Assembly: GCA_017302795.1 (NCBI GenBank)
Contig: JAFLCB010000003.1
Location: 338,650-402,649, forward strand
Length of the DNA: 64,000 nucleotides
Direction of reading: 5' to 3'
Source: Deltaproteobacteria bacterium
GTDB taxonomy: Bacteria > Bdellovibrionota > Bdellovibrionia > Bdellovibrionales > JAMPXM01
Position 1 is the first letter of the stretch; the number at the start of each line of letters is the position of its first letter. Below the pieces are notes generated by a model. That model was given only the letters and a program-made list of their open reading frames with translations, was not told the DNA's origin and did not search any database. Positions 16,603-24,732 of this stretch are shown one piece after another. A program made the position numbers and the translations under genes.

Positions 16603-18003
16603 TTAGAAGCCGAAGTAAATAAAGGCCTGATTGGAAATCCCCTTCGACAAGAACGCGGAAAATCCAAGTAGCAGCGAAATCAGAAAAACCAGCTGGTGCC
16701 AGGGAAGCTCATGATTTTTTGTTTTTTCCTGAAATACATCAAACAAGATTCCCGGGAGGATAAACGCTGCGAGATGCGGAACAAAAACTGTTAGGCCTGA
16801 AAAATCGAGCCAGCTAAATCTGTTTCCTGATAGTGCTTCCAGCATCCGTTTCATGATGGATTGACTGTCGGCAAAGTGCAGAAGTCCGCTGATTGGCAGC
16901 ATGAATACTTGCAGAAATAGCAACCCCACCCAAGCTGGCGTTTTTGAGACGGCGTTCGAGTACTTTTTCAAATCGCGGTAAAAGGCGACGATTAATCCTT
17001 GAAACAGGCCCCATACGATCCAGTTCCAAGAAGCTCCGTGCCAAAGGCCGATGGCCATGAACATGATAATTATATTTCGAGCTGCCTGGATCCTGTTGTC
17101 TCCATTGCCACCCATCGGAACCAGCAAATAGTCGCGAAACCATTTACCCGTCGTAACATTCCATCGTTCCCAAAATGCCAAAGGATTGGTCGCAAACCAA
17201 ATTGGGCGAAAGTTGGCCGTCAGCTGGACGCCGAACAATGCGGCTAATCCAAGCGCAAAATCAGAATAAGCCGAGAAATCAAAGTAGACCTGCATGGCCA
17301 TCGTCCATCCGGCAAGGACCATTTCAAGTGGGCGAGTTTCCGACGATTGAAAAATTAGTAACGCCGTTGGGCCAATGGAATTCGCAACGAAAATCTTTTT
17401 AAAAAATGCCATTGCGATGAGAAGAAGCGGAGTCTTCATTTGCTGAATTGAGCAAAGCTTTAAATTTTGAATCTGAGGAAACAGGTGGTTGAAACGTTCG
17501 ATTGGGCCGGCGATGATTTGCGGAAAAAATGTAACGTAGAGCAAAAAGTCAGAATAGTTTCGGCAGACTTTCGCCCGTCCGCGATAAACGTCAAACGTGT
17601 AACTAAGACTTTGGAAAGTGAAAAAACTTATTCCAAGCGGAAGCGAAATTTCCCTTAAAAGACCCTCGGTCTGCTGGGGGGAAAGTAAAAACGGGAAAAC
17701 ATCCTCTAAAAGAAAGCGAAGATATTTAAAATAGGCCAGTGTCAAAAGGCCGCCGCCGATAGACAACCAGACGCTAATTTTTCTTATGGCGTTGCTACGT
17801 TCAGGAGACGCGTACATCCCGCCAAAGAAAGCGAGCGAGGCAATACCGATCAGTACGAGAATACCTGATTGGTCGCCTGCTGCGTAGAACACCAGACTTG
17901 CTACCAATGTAATCGCTTTGAGCGCGCGAGGTCGCTTGGCAGCGATCGATGCGGCAAAGGTAACGGCAAAAAGCAGCCAAAAGTCGATAGAGGTGAAAAG
18001 CAT
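16603..18003 (-). CDS. MBOAT family O-acyltransferase (AlgI/DltB type)
   Basis: A polytopic inner-membrane protein of 466 residues with about ten or more hydrophobic segments. The family motifs are clear: SLSYTFDVYRG, FFPQIIAGPIERF, FWERWNVTTGKWFRDYLLVPMGG and IGLWHGASWNWIVWG with the invariant catalytic His322. Such proteins move acyl groups across the membrane to a polysaccharide or teichoic-acid-like acceptor. It is first in the set with the SGNH-like protein and the AMP ligase. No strong Shine-Dalgarno sequence is seen before the ATG. Confidence 0.93.
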   Translation of the reverse strand: MLFTSIDFWLLFAVTFAASIAAKRPRALKAITLVASLVFYAAGDQSGILVLIGIASLAFFGGMYASPERSNAIRKISVWLSIGGGLLTLAYFKYLRFLLEDVFPFLLSPQQTEGLLREISLPLGISFFTFQSLSYTFDVYRGRAKVCRNYSDFLLYVTFFPQIIAGPIERFNHLFPQIQNLKLCSIQQMKTPLLLIAMAFFKKIFVANSIGPTALLIFQSSETRPLEMVLAGWTMAMQVYFDFSAYSDFALGLAALFGVQLTANFRPIWFATNPLAFWERWNVTTGKWFRDYLLVPMGGNGDNRIQAARNIIIMFMAIGLWHGASWNWIVWGLFQGLIVAFYRDLKKYSNAVSKTPAWVGLLFLQVFMLPISGLLHFADSQSIMKRMLEALSGNRFSWLDFSGLTVFVPHLAAFILPGILFDVFQEKTKNHELPWHQLVFLISLLLGFSAFLSKGISNQAFIYFGF

Positions 18004-18100
18004 TGCAGTCGTTATTTTAAGAGGCGTTTCTCAGTATGAGTAGTAAGAATGCCTGGGTCTAGACTTGCTGGAATATTCGCAGGGGGGCTACCATCTAGAT

Positions 18101-18895
18101 ATGGCTGCGGTCAGTGTTAAAAAGGCATTTAGGCCCTTGGACGAACAGGTCATTGCTCGAAGCGCCCTCCGAGTTTCGACTGGTATGACAATCAACGGCG
18201 TGTGGCGAAATGCGGGCGCCGTGTACACATTCTCGGGTCATCCTGGCGGAAGCGAAATACTTTGTGATGGCAAAGAGGCAGACTGGGCACTCAGTTGGAC
18301 AACACTGCCAGATGGAAAAGATCTTGAGCCACATTATCATCCGTTTGAAAGCCATGTCGCAATTGTACAGGGCCGCGCGGTTTTAACGGGTGAGCGCCAC
18401 GCGACATTTCGTACCATAGAAGCCGGTGGCTTGGTGCGCATTCCGCCCTGGTGTTTGCATGGATTTCGATGCGAAAATTCCAAGCCATTTTGGGCGCTCT
18501 CTTGGCAGCGTGCGAATCGATCACTTTTTTTTGCCGGCGATCGGGGCGAGGCGGCTGACGTCGTTTTTCCTGGAGACCCAAGCGCTCCCGCCGTGCCCGA
18601 CTTCACGCTCGAGGCATTTGTTCAAAACGGGCGAACACCTGCGAGCGAGCCTGTATCGTCGCTAGACCAACGACCAAAGTTTCAATTCTTTGACTTTACG
18701 AATAAAAATGACGTTGTCGTTGAGATTGAGGGGCCCGCCTTTATTTTTGCAACTAGCGGCGGAGTTCATCTTGAGCTTCCCGAGGGAATGGTAGAGCTTC
18801 GCGAGGGCGATGCTTTGCCCGTTGAAGCGAGTCGAACCGTCAAAGTTGTTCGCAAGAGTCCGCTGTCGGCAATTGCCACTCTTCAGTTCTGTTAG
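18101..18895 (+). CDS. Cupin-fold protein
   Basis: A protein of about 264 residues. The clearest feature is a cupin motif at about 82-102, HYHPFESHVAIVQGRAVLTG, followed by IPPWCLHGFRCE, giving the usual His/Glu and late His metal ligands of a beta-barrel cupin. A second, degenerate cupin-like half may lie at 200-264 (ELREGDALPVEASRTVKVV). The ATG at 18101 is chosen; AGGGGGG lies 14 nt before it, a long spacing, and a TTG at 18065 is an alternative. The gene stands alone, divergent from the MBOAT gene and convergent with the TPR/beta-barrel gene. The substrate cannot be inferred. Confidence 0.7.
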   Translation: MAAVSVKKAFRPLDEQVIARSALRVSTGMTINGVWRNAGAVYTFSGHPGGSEILCDGKEADWALSWTTLPDGKDLEPHYHPFESHVAIVQGRAVLTGERHATFRTIEAGGLVRIPPWCLHGFRCENSKPFWALSWQRANRSLFFAGDRGEAADVVFPGDPSAPAVPDFTLEAFVQNGRTPASEPVSSLDQRPKFQFFDFTNKNDVVVEIEGPAFIFATSGGVHLELPEGMVELREGDALPVEASRTVKVVRKSPLSAIATLQFC

Positions 18896-18936
18896 CTCGG
18901 AGCTCGATACGACTGAGACACCGGCCTCCTGAAAAT

Positions 18937-21315
18937 TTAAAATGCTTCAGTCGCAGTGAGCGTGACCATCGCGGTTAGTTTTTTGTACTGATTGGCCGTC
19001 ACATTAGAACTGTTGATCTGATAGTTCGTCGTGAATCCAGACGTCAGATTTTCTCCAACTTTTCGGCTAAGACCCAGGGTCAGACCGATGTTGTTATCGA
19101 TTCGGCCTGTTGCGTTTTCCGGGTAAGTTAGAAGGTAATAGCTTAATTTCGAATTGAAGGTCGTGTCCCATTTCCAGGGGCGAATATAGCCAACACCTAT
19201 ATCGAGTCGATTGAAAACGCTGTTTTTTCCAAGCGAACTATTCACCGTGTAGCCAAAGTCGCTGAGGACAAGTTGTTTTTTGTCTTCAAACGGGATGTTG
19301 ATATTCGACCAAGAAATTTTTGATTTAAATGCAGTGGAGTCGTCGTCTCCTGTGGAAGAGGCCAGCCCAGAAACGTCCTGCCGAAGATCAACGTTCACGT
19401 TTGTGAACCAGGTTTCGCTAACCACAAAGAGATTTTGGAAATTGAGGATGTACGAGTTGTAGATCGATTTCCATTCATTGTTCTCGACACTCATGTAGGT
19501 GGTTTCCACACCGGGAACGAGGTCGAACTTGTGTCCCTTCCCCATGAAGACTCCTTTGTGTGTCCACGGCGCAGTGAGGCCGGCGATCGTCGCGTCGGAA
19601 TTCGAAATTGACTGTACTGTTTGAAAGTCCTTGTCGACCGAATACATCGTCATCGCATCCAGCTGAATAGCCCACTCGTTTGTGTCTTCATAAACGGCGC
19701 GGTACTTGGCCGTACCCTGAAGAAGGGTTCGCCATGCGGCGGCGTTAGTAGCCGTACCGCGATCGCGGTCTGAATCCGAGGACAGAAGTACGTTGTCATC
19801 ATACATTGCACCAAAGGTTCCCGCGAGTGCCCAACGTTTTGCGCGTTCCGCTTCAATTTGTTGCATTCGAAGAGCCTGCTCAATATAGCCCTCCGCTCGC
19901 TGATCGAGAACGGGGTCGTTTGATTCATCAAGGACCAACTGAAACTCTGCGCGAGCTTCTGTCCAGCGCCGTTTTTCGAAATGAATAAGACCTTGATAGA
20001 AGCGGGCCGATGGAGAAATCTCTGGGTCTTTCGCATTCACGACTTTTTCAAAAGCGGTGAGCGCAGAATTGGAATCGCGCAGACGATAGAAGTTGAGGCC
20101 GCGATAGAAATCGCGTTCCGCCGCCTTTACAGCCTTCGATTCGGCAAGATCGAGGTAAACAAGCGATCGATTGAAATCTTCAATTTTGTAAAGTGTCACG
20201 CCATACTGGAAATAGTAGCCTCGGTTGGAAGGATCGAGATCCACGGCGGCCTCGAAAGACTTCTTTGCCTGCGGAAATTGATTGGCACGATATTCCACCA
20301 TTGCCTGATCGGCGAGCTTCTGAGCATCTGCTTTTCGTTTTGCTCGGTCTTCGGGGCTGGCCAGTGAAAAGCTCTGGAGGAGAGCTGCGAGACGCTGAGT
20401 TTCGACTTGGCTTAGGCGCACACGCTCGGCGAGGTTTCGACTGATCTCCTCGAATTCAGCTTTCTCTAGGGCGAGCATCGCCGTATCGAGAGTTTGATTG
20501 CGTTGATCGAGACGGTTTTTTAGAGCTACTAAAAGTTCTTGCTCTGCCTGAAAGGCGCGATAAGCGTTGCGGGCCTGATCCGCGTTATCGAAAAGTTCGA
20601 CGTTTTGTACGCCGGTCACAGGGTCTTTTCTTAGAACAAACGGTAAGCGCCGAAGTTCTTTTGCATCGATCATTTGCGATATTTTTTTGCGCCCGGTGAG
20701 ATCCGACAGTAGATTTTGCGGTGGGGCGAAGAATTCAACTTTTAGGCCAGTAAGGTCGCGAAAATTAATTGAATACGTTCCGGAGAATACTGCCGAATCA
20801 GGGGCTGACTCTTCAACTTCAATTTGCACGATTCGACCTGAGGTCCCTTCGCGAAGAAAAACAGCAGCGGTGTCTACTTTCGTGGAGCTTTGGTTCCAAT
20901 CATTTCTGCCATAGTTCAGGCGAATGGCATTTTTCGACGTGAGGCTTACGCCGCTACGTCGGCCAACAGTTTCGATGACATCTGTTCCGCCGACGCTTTC
21001 TGATTCGCCACTTGCAGAAACCGGCGAAACGGGTGGGGTATCAGGAGTTTTGGCCGCTTGCGTATCTACAGGTGCCATCGGTGAAAGCTCACTGGGGTTA
21101 TCAAGTTCGGCGTTGCGATTAATGGCGGGGGCTTTTTTCGTCGCTTGTCTTTTTTTTCTTGTCTGCTTCTTGCCGTTTTGCGATTTCGGTGCCTTGGCGG
21201 AAGCGGACTGTGTTGTCTGTTTTGGATTGCTTTGCGCTTTTGCTGTGGTCACTGAGATTGACGTCACGGCGAAAAGGGAAATGGCGAGTGTGGGCGTCAA
21301 TAACGATTTAATCAC
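18937..21315 (-). CDS. Outer-membrane protein with TPR repeats and C-terminal beta-barrel
   Basis: A 792-residue exported protein. Signal peptide at 1-27 (KSLLTPTLAISLFAVTSISV, then TTAKA), a Lys/Pro-rich low-complexity linker to about 110, a beta-rich domain, a coiled-coil stretch at about 250-330 (LKNRLDQRNQTLDTAMLALE), then several TPR units at about 335-480 (PQAKKSFEAAVDLDPSNRGY, SALTAFEKVV, WTEARAEFQLVL). A barrel-like region opens with FGAMYDDNVLL and ends in a terminal Phe, as outer-membrane strands do. The layout recalls TPR/barrel proteins of the surface-lipoprotein assembly modifier kind. The start is GTG at 21315 with GAGG 8 nt upstream. It lies 124 bp after the FecR-domain gene and is probably co-transcribed with it. 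Confidence 0.8.
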   Translation of the reverse strand: MIKSLLTPTLAISLFAVTSISVTTAKAQSNPKQTTQSASAKAPKSQNGKKQTRKKRQATKKAPAINRNAELDNPSELSPMAPVDTQAAKTPDTPPVSPVSASGESESVGGTDVIETVGRRSGVSLTSKNAIRLNYGRNDWNQSSTKVDTAAVFLREGTSGRIVQIEVEESAPDSAVFSGTYSINFRDLTGLKVEFFAPPQNLLSDLTGRKKISQMIDAKELRRLPFVLRKDPVTGVQNVELFDNADQARNAYRAFQAEQELLVALKNRLDQRNQTLDTAMLALEKAEFEEISRNLAERVRLSQVETQRLAALLQSFSLASPEDRAKRKADAQKLADQAMVEYRANQFPQAKKSFEAAVDLDPSNRGYYFQYGVTLYKIEDFNRSLVYLDLAESKAVKAAERDFYRGLNFYRLRDSNSALTAFEKVVNAKDPEISPSARFYQGLIHFEKRRWTEARAEFQLVLDESNDPVLDQRAEGYIEQALRMQQIEAERAKRWALAGTFGAMYDDNVLLSSDSDRDRGTATNAAAWRTLLQGTAKYRAVYEDTNEWAIQLDAMTMYSVDKDFQTVQSISNSDATIAGLTAPWTHKGVFMGKGHKFDLVPGVETTYMSVENNEWKSIYNSYILNFQNLFVVSETWFTNVNVDLRQDVSGLASSTGDDDSTAFKSKISWSNINIPFEDKKQLVLSDFGYTVNSSLGKNSVFNRLDIGVGYIRPWKWDTTFNSKLSYYLLTYPENATGRIDNNIGLTLGLSRKVGENLTSGFTTNYQINSSNVTANQYKKLTAMVTLTATEAF

Positions 21316-21439
21316 GATGTAACCTCTAGCTGTCTTGCGGATTCTTTGGACGAAATGAATCTGCTTAAGTGTAGCTAGGCCGGTCGTTGGTAAGCAATTG
21401 TTAGAACGTGGGAGTGGACCCACGTCGCGAGATTTAAGT

Positions 21440-22831
21440 TTAGTTAGGTATAGTGATCGTGATTTTAACTTGGCCCGGTCCGCTCTCTATCGCGCGGTTG
21501 CAGAGATCGCAAACAGGCGCGACCGTTGGAATCGTGCCCATCACGGGTGGGGCATAAATCGGAACCACCGGCATTGATGGGAGAGCAGGACTTAGGCCTG
21601 GTGCCTTTCCCAAATCACCAGCGTCGATCATCGAGCCACCGGGAATGCTGCTTGGAGACCGCGGTGGTGGTGCGGCCGGCGGCCCGGACGGTGGACCAGC
21701 GACCGGCCCCTTTTTGCCATCACCGGCCCCGCCAGACCCCGAACCAGTCGTTCCGCCGGAGCCAGATGTGCCACCGGCATTTCCGCCTGTCGCCCCAGAA
21801 CCACTACCTGAGCCGCTATTGGACTTCCCGTCCTTGTTATCTTTGGCGCCATCTCGCGGTTGGCCATCGCCGCGATTGCCAGCGCGGTCCTTTGCGCCGT
21901 CTTTGTTCTCTTTTGTACCATCTTGCTGTTGACCATCGCCGCGATTGCCAGCGCGGTCCTTTGCGCCGTCTTTGTTCTCTTTTGTACCATCTTGCTGTTG
22001 ACCATCGCCGCGATTGCCAGCGCGGTCCTTTGCGCCGTCTTTGGAGCCATCTTTTTTATCATCTTTATTGTCGCCGGTTGCTGCTTCTTGATTTTGAGCT
22101 GGCGAATTAGACCCGTTATCTTTCGAGCCAGTTGCGACGTCGACTTTTGTGTCGACGTTCATTTTTTCCATCTCACTCGTCGGGACTGATTTTGGGGGAG
22201 CGGGCGGCGCGCCAGGCAGAGCCTCTGTTTTTTGATTGGGCCCAACCGAAACCGGATTTAAAATAGTGCCGTTCGCTCCAAGGGTTCCGACATCTACGCG
22301 CCCCTTAAACGTTACGATTTCGGATTTGCTGTTCATGCGGTTGAAGCTGGTCAGGAAGTCTGTTCCCCGTACACCTGCGACCGCACTTTTTGTTTTCACT
22401 TGAAACGCGTTCGCTTGTCCGTCTGCGGCCTTGTCGCCGTACATGTTCTCTTCTTTTGTCGCAGCTCGTACTTTTCCGTAGAGCACGTTCAACATGACCT
22501 TTTTCTTATTGTCGGCCGGTTTGTACTCATACTGCTCAAGTACAATTCTAGATTCAGGCGAAACGTTTAGCTCGTTGCCGTCTTCCATCACGATTTTTGC
22601 TCGCGATTGTGGACCCGCGACGATCGCATCGCCTTGGCAAACTTTTGTGCCTTTTGCCGCGACCGTTGAGGCCTTTGTCTTAACGTTCTCAATTTTCACA
22701 TCACCCTTGGCGACAGAAACTTCGCCGCAGGCTGCATGTGCATGGTTGGAGCCTATCGCGCTTGTTGCGCCGAAGGCGAACACTGCAAGCACTGCTGCTG
22801 TCCAAGGCTTCACCGTTAGTAACATCGCCAT
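21440..22831 (-). CDS. Exported FecR-domain protein with variable-type repeat region
   Basis: A 463-residue protein with a signal peptide (about 1-33, ending NHAHA) and a FecR-like domain at about 35-200 (GDVKIENVKTKAS, VCQGDAIVAGPQSRAKIVM, SAVAGVRGTDF). A low-complexity half follows: near-perfect 23-residue repeats of the DGAKDRAGNRGDGQQQDG type at residues 264-323, a Gly/Ser-rich stretch, and a Pro-rich stretch. The C-terminal VCDLCNRAI contains a CxxC. This is not the TonB-linked anti-sigma FecR: no membrane anchor or sigma gene is present. It resembles periplasmic or surface FecR proteins of deltaproteobacteria. It lies upstream of, and is likely co-transcribed with, the TPR/beta-barrel gene. 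Confidence 0.82.
   Translation of the reverse strand: MAMLLTVKPWTAAVLAVFAFGATSAIGSNHAHAACGEVSVAKGDVKIENVKTKASTVAAKGTKVCQGDAIVAGPQSRAKIVMEDGNELNVSPESRIVLEQYEYKPADNKKKVMLNVLYGKVRAATKEENMYGDKAADGQANAFQVKTKSAVAGVRGTDFLTSFNRMNSKSEIVTFKGRVDVGTLGANGTILNPVSVGPNQKTEALPGAPPAPPKSVPTSEMEKMNVDTKVDVATGSKDNGSNSPAQNQEAATGDNKDDKKDGSKDGAKDRAGNRGDGQQQDGTKENKDGAKDRAGNRGDGQQQDGTKENKDGAKDRAGNRGDGQPRDGAKDNKDGKSNSGSGSGSGATGGNAGGTSGSGGTTGSGSGGAGDGKKGPVAGPPSGPPAAPPPRSPSSIPGGSMIDAGDLGKAPGLSPALPSMPVVPIYAPPVMGTIPTVAPVCDLCNRAIESGPGQVKITITIPN
21864..22042 (-). repeat. 69-bp in-frame tandem repeat inside the FecR-domain gene
   Basis: Units begin at 21864, 21933 and 22002, giving an exact 69-bp period with about 2.6 copies and almost no divergence between copies. 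Because 69 is divisible by 3, gain or loss of a unit would lengthen or shorten the protein by 23 residues without a frameshift. The units encode a hydrophilic Asp/Lys/Gly/Asn-rich linker. Confidence 0.92.
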
Positions 22832-22939
22832 GCTCGCTCCTTGAAATTGGAATACACTAGCTATGTCATCGGAATGAATCAGTTTAAACTTGATTGAAAC
22901 TCGCTACATGTATCAGAAAGCAACATGTTTCGCCCTGAC

Positions 22940-23509
22940 CTACGGTTCTGACTTTAATATCTGGTCTGCGGCCGCTAAAAGTGAATCGACGATCCTAGTA
23001 GGTTGGGCTTCTTGGGGTGCTGTCGGGTCTGGAAGCTCGACTCCGGAAAGCAAGATCGTTCGACATCCTGCCCGTGACCCGGCGATAACATCGCTCAAGC
23101 GATCGCCAATCATCCAGCTTTTGGGCAGGTATACATCAAAATCTTTTGCGCCCTGAAGTAACATTCCGGGGTGCGGCTTTCGCATGGGATGATCAGATTC
23201 TACGGAGTAGGGGGCGTAGTAGAACTCTTTGAATTCAACACCATGCTCGGCAAAAGCAGCTCGAATTCTTCGGTGCGTTTCGTTTAAGTTTTCAACCGAA
23301 ACAATTCCCCTTGCGATACCAGACTGGTTGGTAACCACGATGAACTGATATCCTCCATCGCGCAGGCGACAGAGGGCCTCAAAGACTCCAGGAAGATATT
23401 CGATTTGGTCTGGATCGTTGAGGTAAATCTTGTCGATTATCAGTGTGCCGTCGCGATCAAGAAAAACAGTTTTTCTGCTGGTTTTTGCGTAGTTTTCATA
23501 GGAAGTCAT
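22940..23509 (-). CDS. HAD-superfamily sugar/histidinol phosphatase (GmhB-like)
   Basis: A 189-residue HAD phosphatase of the class III D,D-heptose 1,7-bisphosphate phosphatase / histidinol-phosphatase group. Motif I is VFLDRDGTLIID with the nucleophile and acid/base Asp pair, motif II is VVTNQSGIARG, and motif III/IV covers RKPHPGMLLQGAKDF and MIGDRLSDVIAG. GmhB enzymes usually bind Zn through a Cys-x-His-x7-Cys-x-Cys loop just before RKPxPGM; here the region reads YYAPYSVESDHPMRKPHPGM with no cysteine. It could act in ADP-heptose (LPS core) synthesis, but no other heptose gene is nearby. Single gene, minus strand. Confidence 0.8.
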   Translation of the reverse strand: MTSYENYAKTSRKTVFLDRDGTLIIDKIYLNDPDQIEYLPGVFEALCRLRDGGYQFIVVTNQSGIARGIVSVENLNETHRRIRAAFAEHGVEFKEFYYAPYSVESDHPMRKPHPGMLLQGAKDFDVYLPKSWMIGDRLSDVIAGSRAGCRTILLSGVELPDPTAPQEAQPTRIVDSLLAAADQILKSEP

Positions 23510-23580
23510 CGTTCTTAGTCCGTAACGTCAGTCGCTTGTTCGGTCAAGGGAACCCGTAAAATCAACCTGGAATTGCGCGT

Positions 23581-24588
23581 TCAAATGGTACGTTTTTTTT
23601 TACTGGCGTCGCCCAGAGGGTGATGGCTTTCAAGCGTTCTCGCTAGCTGATCTAACCCAACGTGTGTGTAGCGGCTAGTGGCTTGAAGTGAGGCATGACC
23701 CAGAAGTGTTTGTAAAACTCGCAAGTTTGCTCCTGATCGCAAGAGGTGAGTCGCGTAGCTGTGGCGAAGCGCGTGCGGGTGTAGCGGTTTAAGCAGTTTG
23801 GCTCGTTTGCCGGCGTCCTTAATGAGATCGTAGGCTTTTCGCGCGGAAAGCGGCTCTTCGCCAAACACAAATTCTCGTGATGTGGCTTCCGGTTCGGTTT
23901 GAAGCCAGCTTCGAATGGCATTTGCGGCGATAGGCGGAAGCGCGATGACACGCTCTTTAGCGCCTTTTCCTAAAACCCGGCATGTGCCATCTCGAAGTTG
24001 AAGGTTTCGAATTCGCAGTTCGCAGGCCTCGGAAATTCGCAGCCCTCCTCCGTACAGGAGGGAAATCAGCGCCAAGGTCAGGCGCGCTTTTCGAGCGTCT
24101 TGTGGCTCTGCGCTCCGAGTATCGATTTCAATCGATCTAATAAGTGCTGTCGTTTCATCCACGCTAAGATGCCTTGGTAGGCGAGATGGAACTTTCGGTC
24201 CATGCAGAAGTGGAGCGAGATCTCGATTGCAGAGGTCCTCACGGTGTAGCCAGCCGAGGAAGCTCTTTAGCGTGGCGGTTTTTCGGTTTCTCGAAGCTGG
24301 ACTTAGGGTGGCCCAGTTTCTGAGCGCCTGTTTCGCATGCTGGAGGAGCGAGTTGACGTCGGACTCTTTGAGTGGCTCAAGAACCGTGGTCATTGCTACA
24401 AAGCCGCCGTCCGGCGCTCCAAACGCCTGGCCGAGGTCACCTTGATACGATCTTAATGTGTGACTAGACGCCGACTCTTTAAAAGTCATAAAATATAAGT
24501 AATTACAGATATATAAATGAAGTATCTCGGTCTCGCGCGAGGGACCTAAAGCCTTGTTTTCAGGTAGATTTGGCCGCAGTTTTTTCAT
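23581..24588 (-). CDS. xerC: XerC/XerD-type tyrosine recombinase
   Basis: A recombinase of about 335 residues. The N-terminal SAM-like core-binding domain starts near ICNYLYFMTFKESASSHTLRSYQ, and the catalytic domain has the Arg in GGGLRISEACEL, the Lys in GKGAKERVI, the HALRHSYATHLL box, LLGHASLQATSRYTHV with its His, and the nucleophile Tyr. Length and compact form match chromosome-dimer resolvases rather than phage integrases. The start is uncertain. ATG at 24588 includes the full core-binding domain; ATG at 24489 would cut into it. It is divergent from the sigma-54 activator gene with about 145 bp between them. No mobile-element ends are seen around it. Confidence 0.85.
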   Translation of the reverse strand: MKKLRPNLPENKALGPSRETEILHLYICNYLYFMTFKESASSHTLRSYQGDLGQAFGAPDGGFVAMTTVLEPLKESDVNSLLQHAKQALRNWATLSPASRNRKTATLKSFLGWLHREDLCNRDLAPLLHGPKVPSRLPRHLSVDETTALIRSIEIDTRSAEPQDARKARLTLALISLLYGGGLRISEACELRIRNLQLRDGTCRVLGKGAKERVIALPPIAANAIRSWLQTEPEATSREFVFGEEPLSARKAYDLIKDAGKRAKLLKPLHPHALRHSYATHLLRSGANLRVLQTLLGHASLQATSRYTHVGLDQLARTLESHHPLGDASKKKRTI

Positions 24589-24732
24589 TTCGTAGCAAAA
24601 ACTTCCTTGCAGTTTTTTCCGCAATGCGTTACAACCTGTTTCGACGCGACGTCCCAAAATGATACGGGGTGTTGAGTAGTAGTGAAAACAAACGAACCCG
24701 TTTTTCGAGTTCTTAAAAGTGAGGCTGAACGT

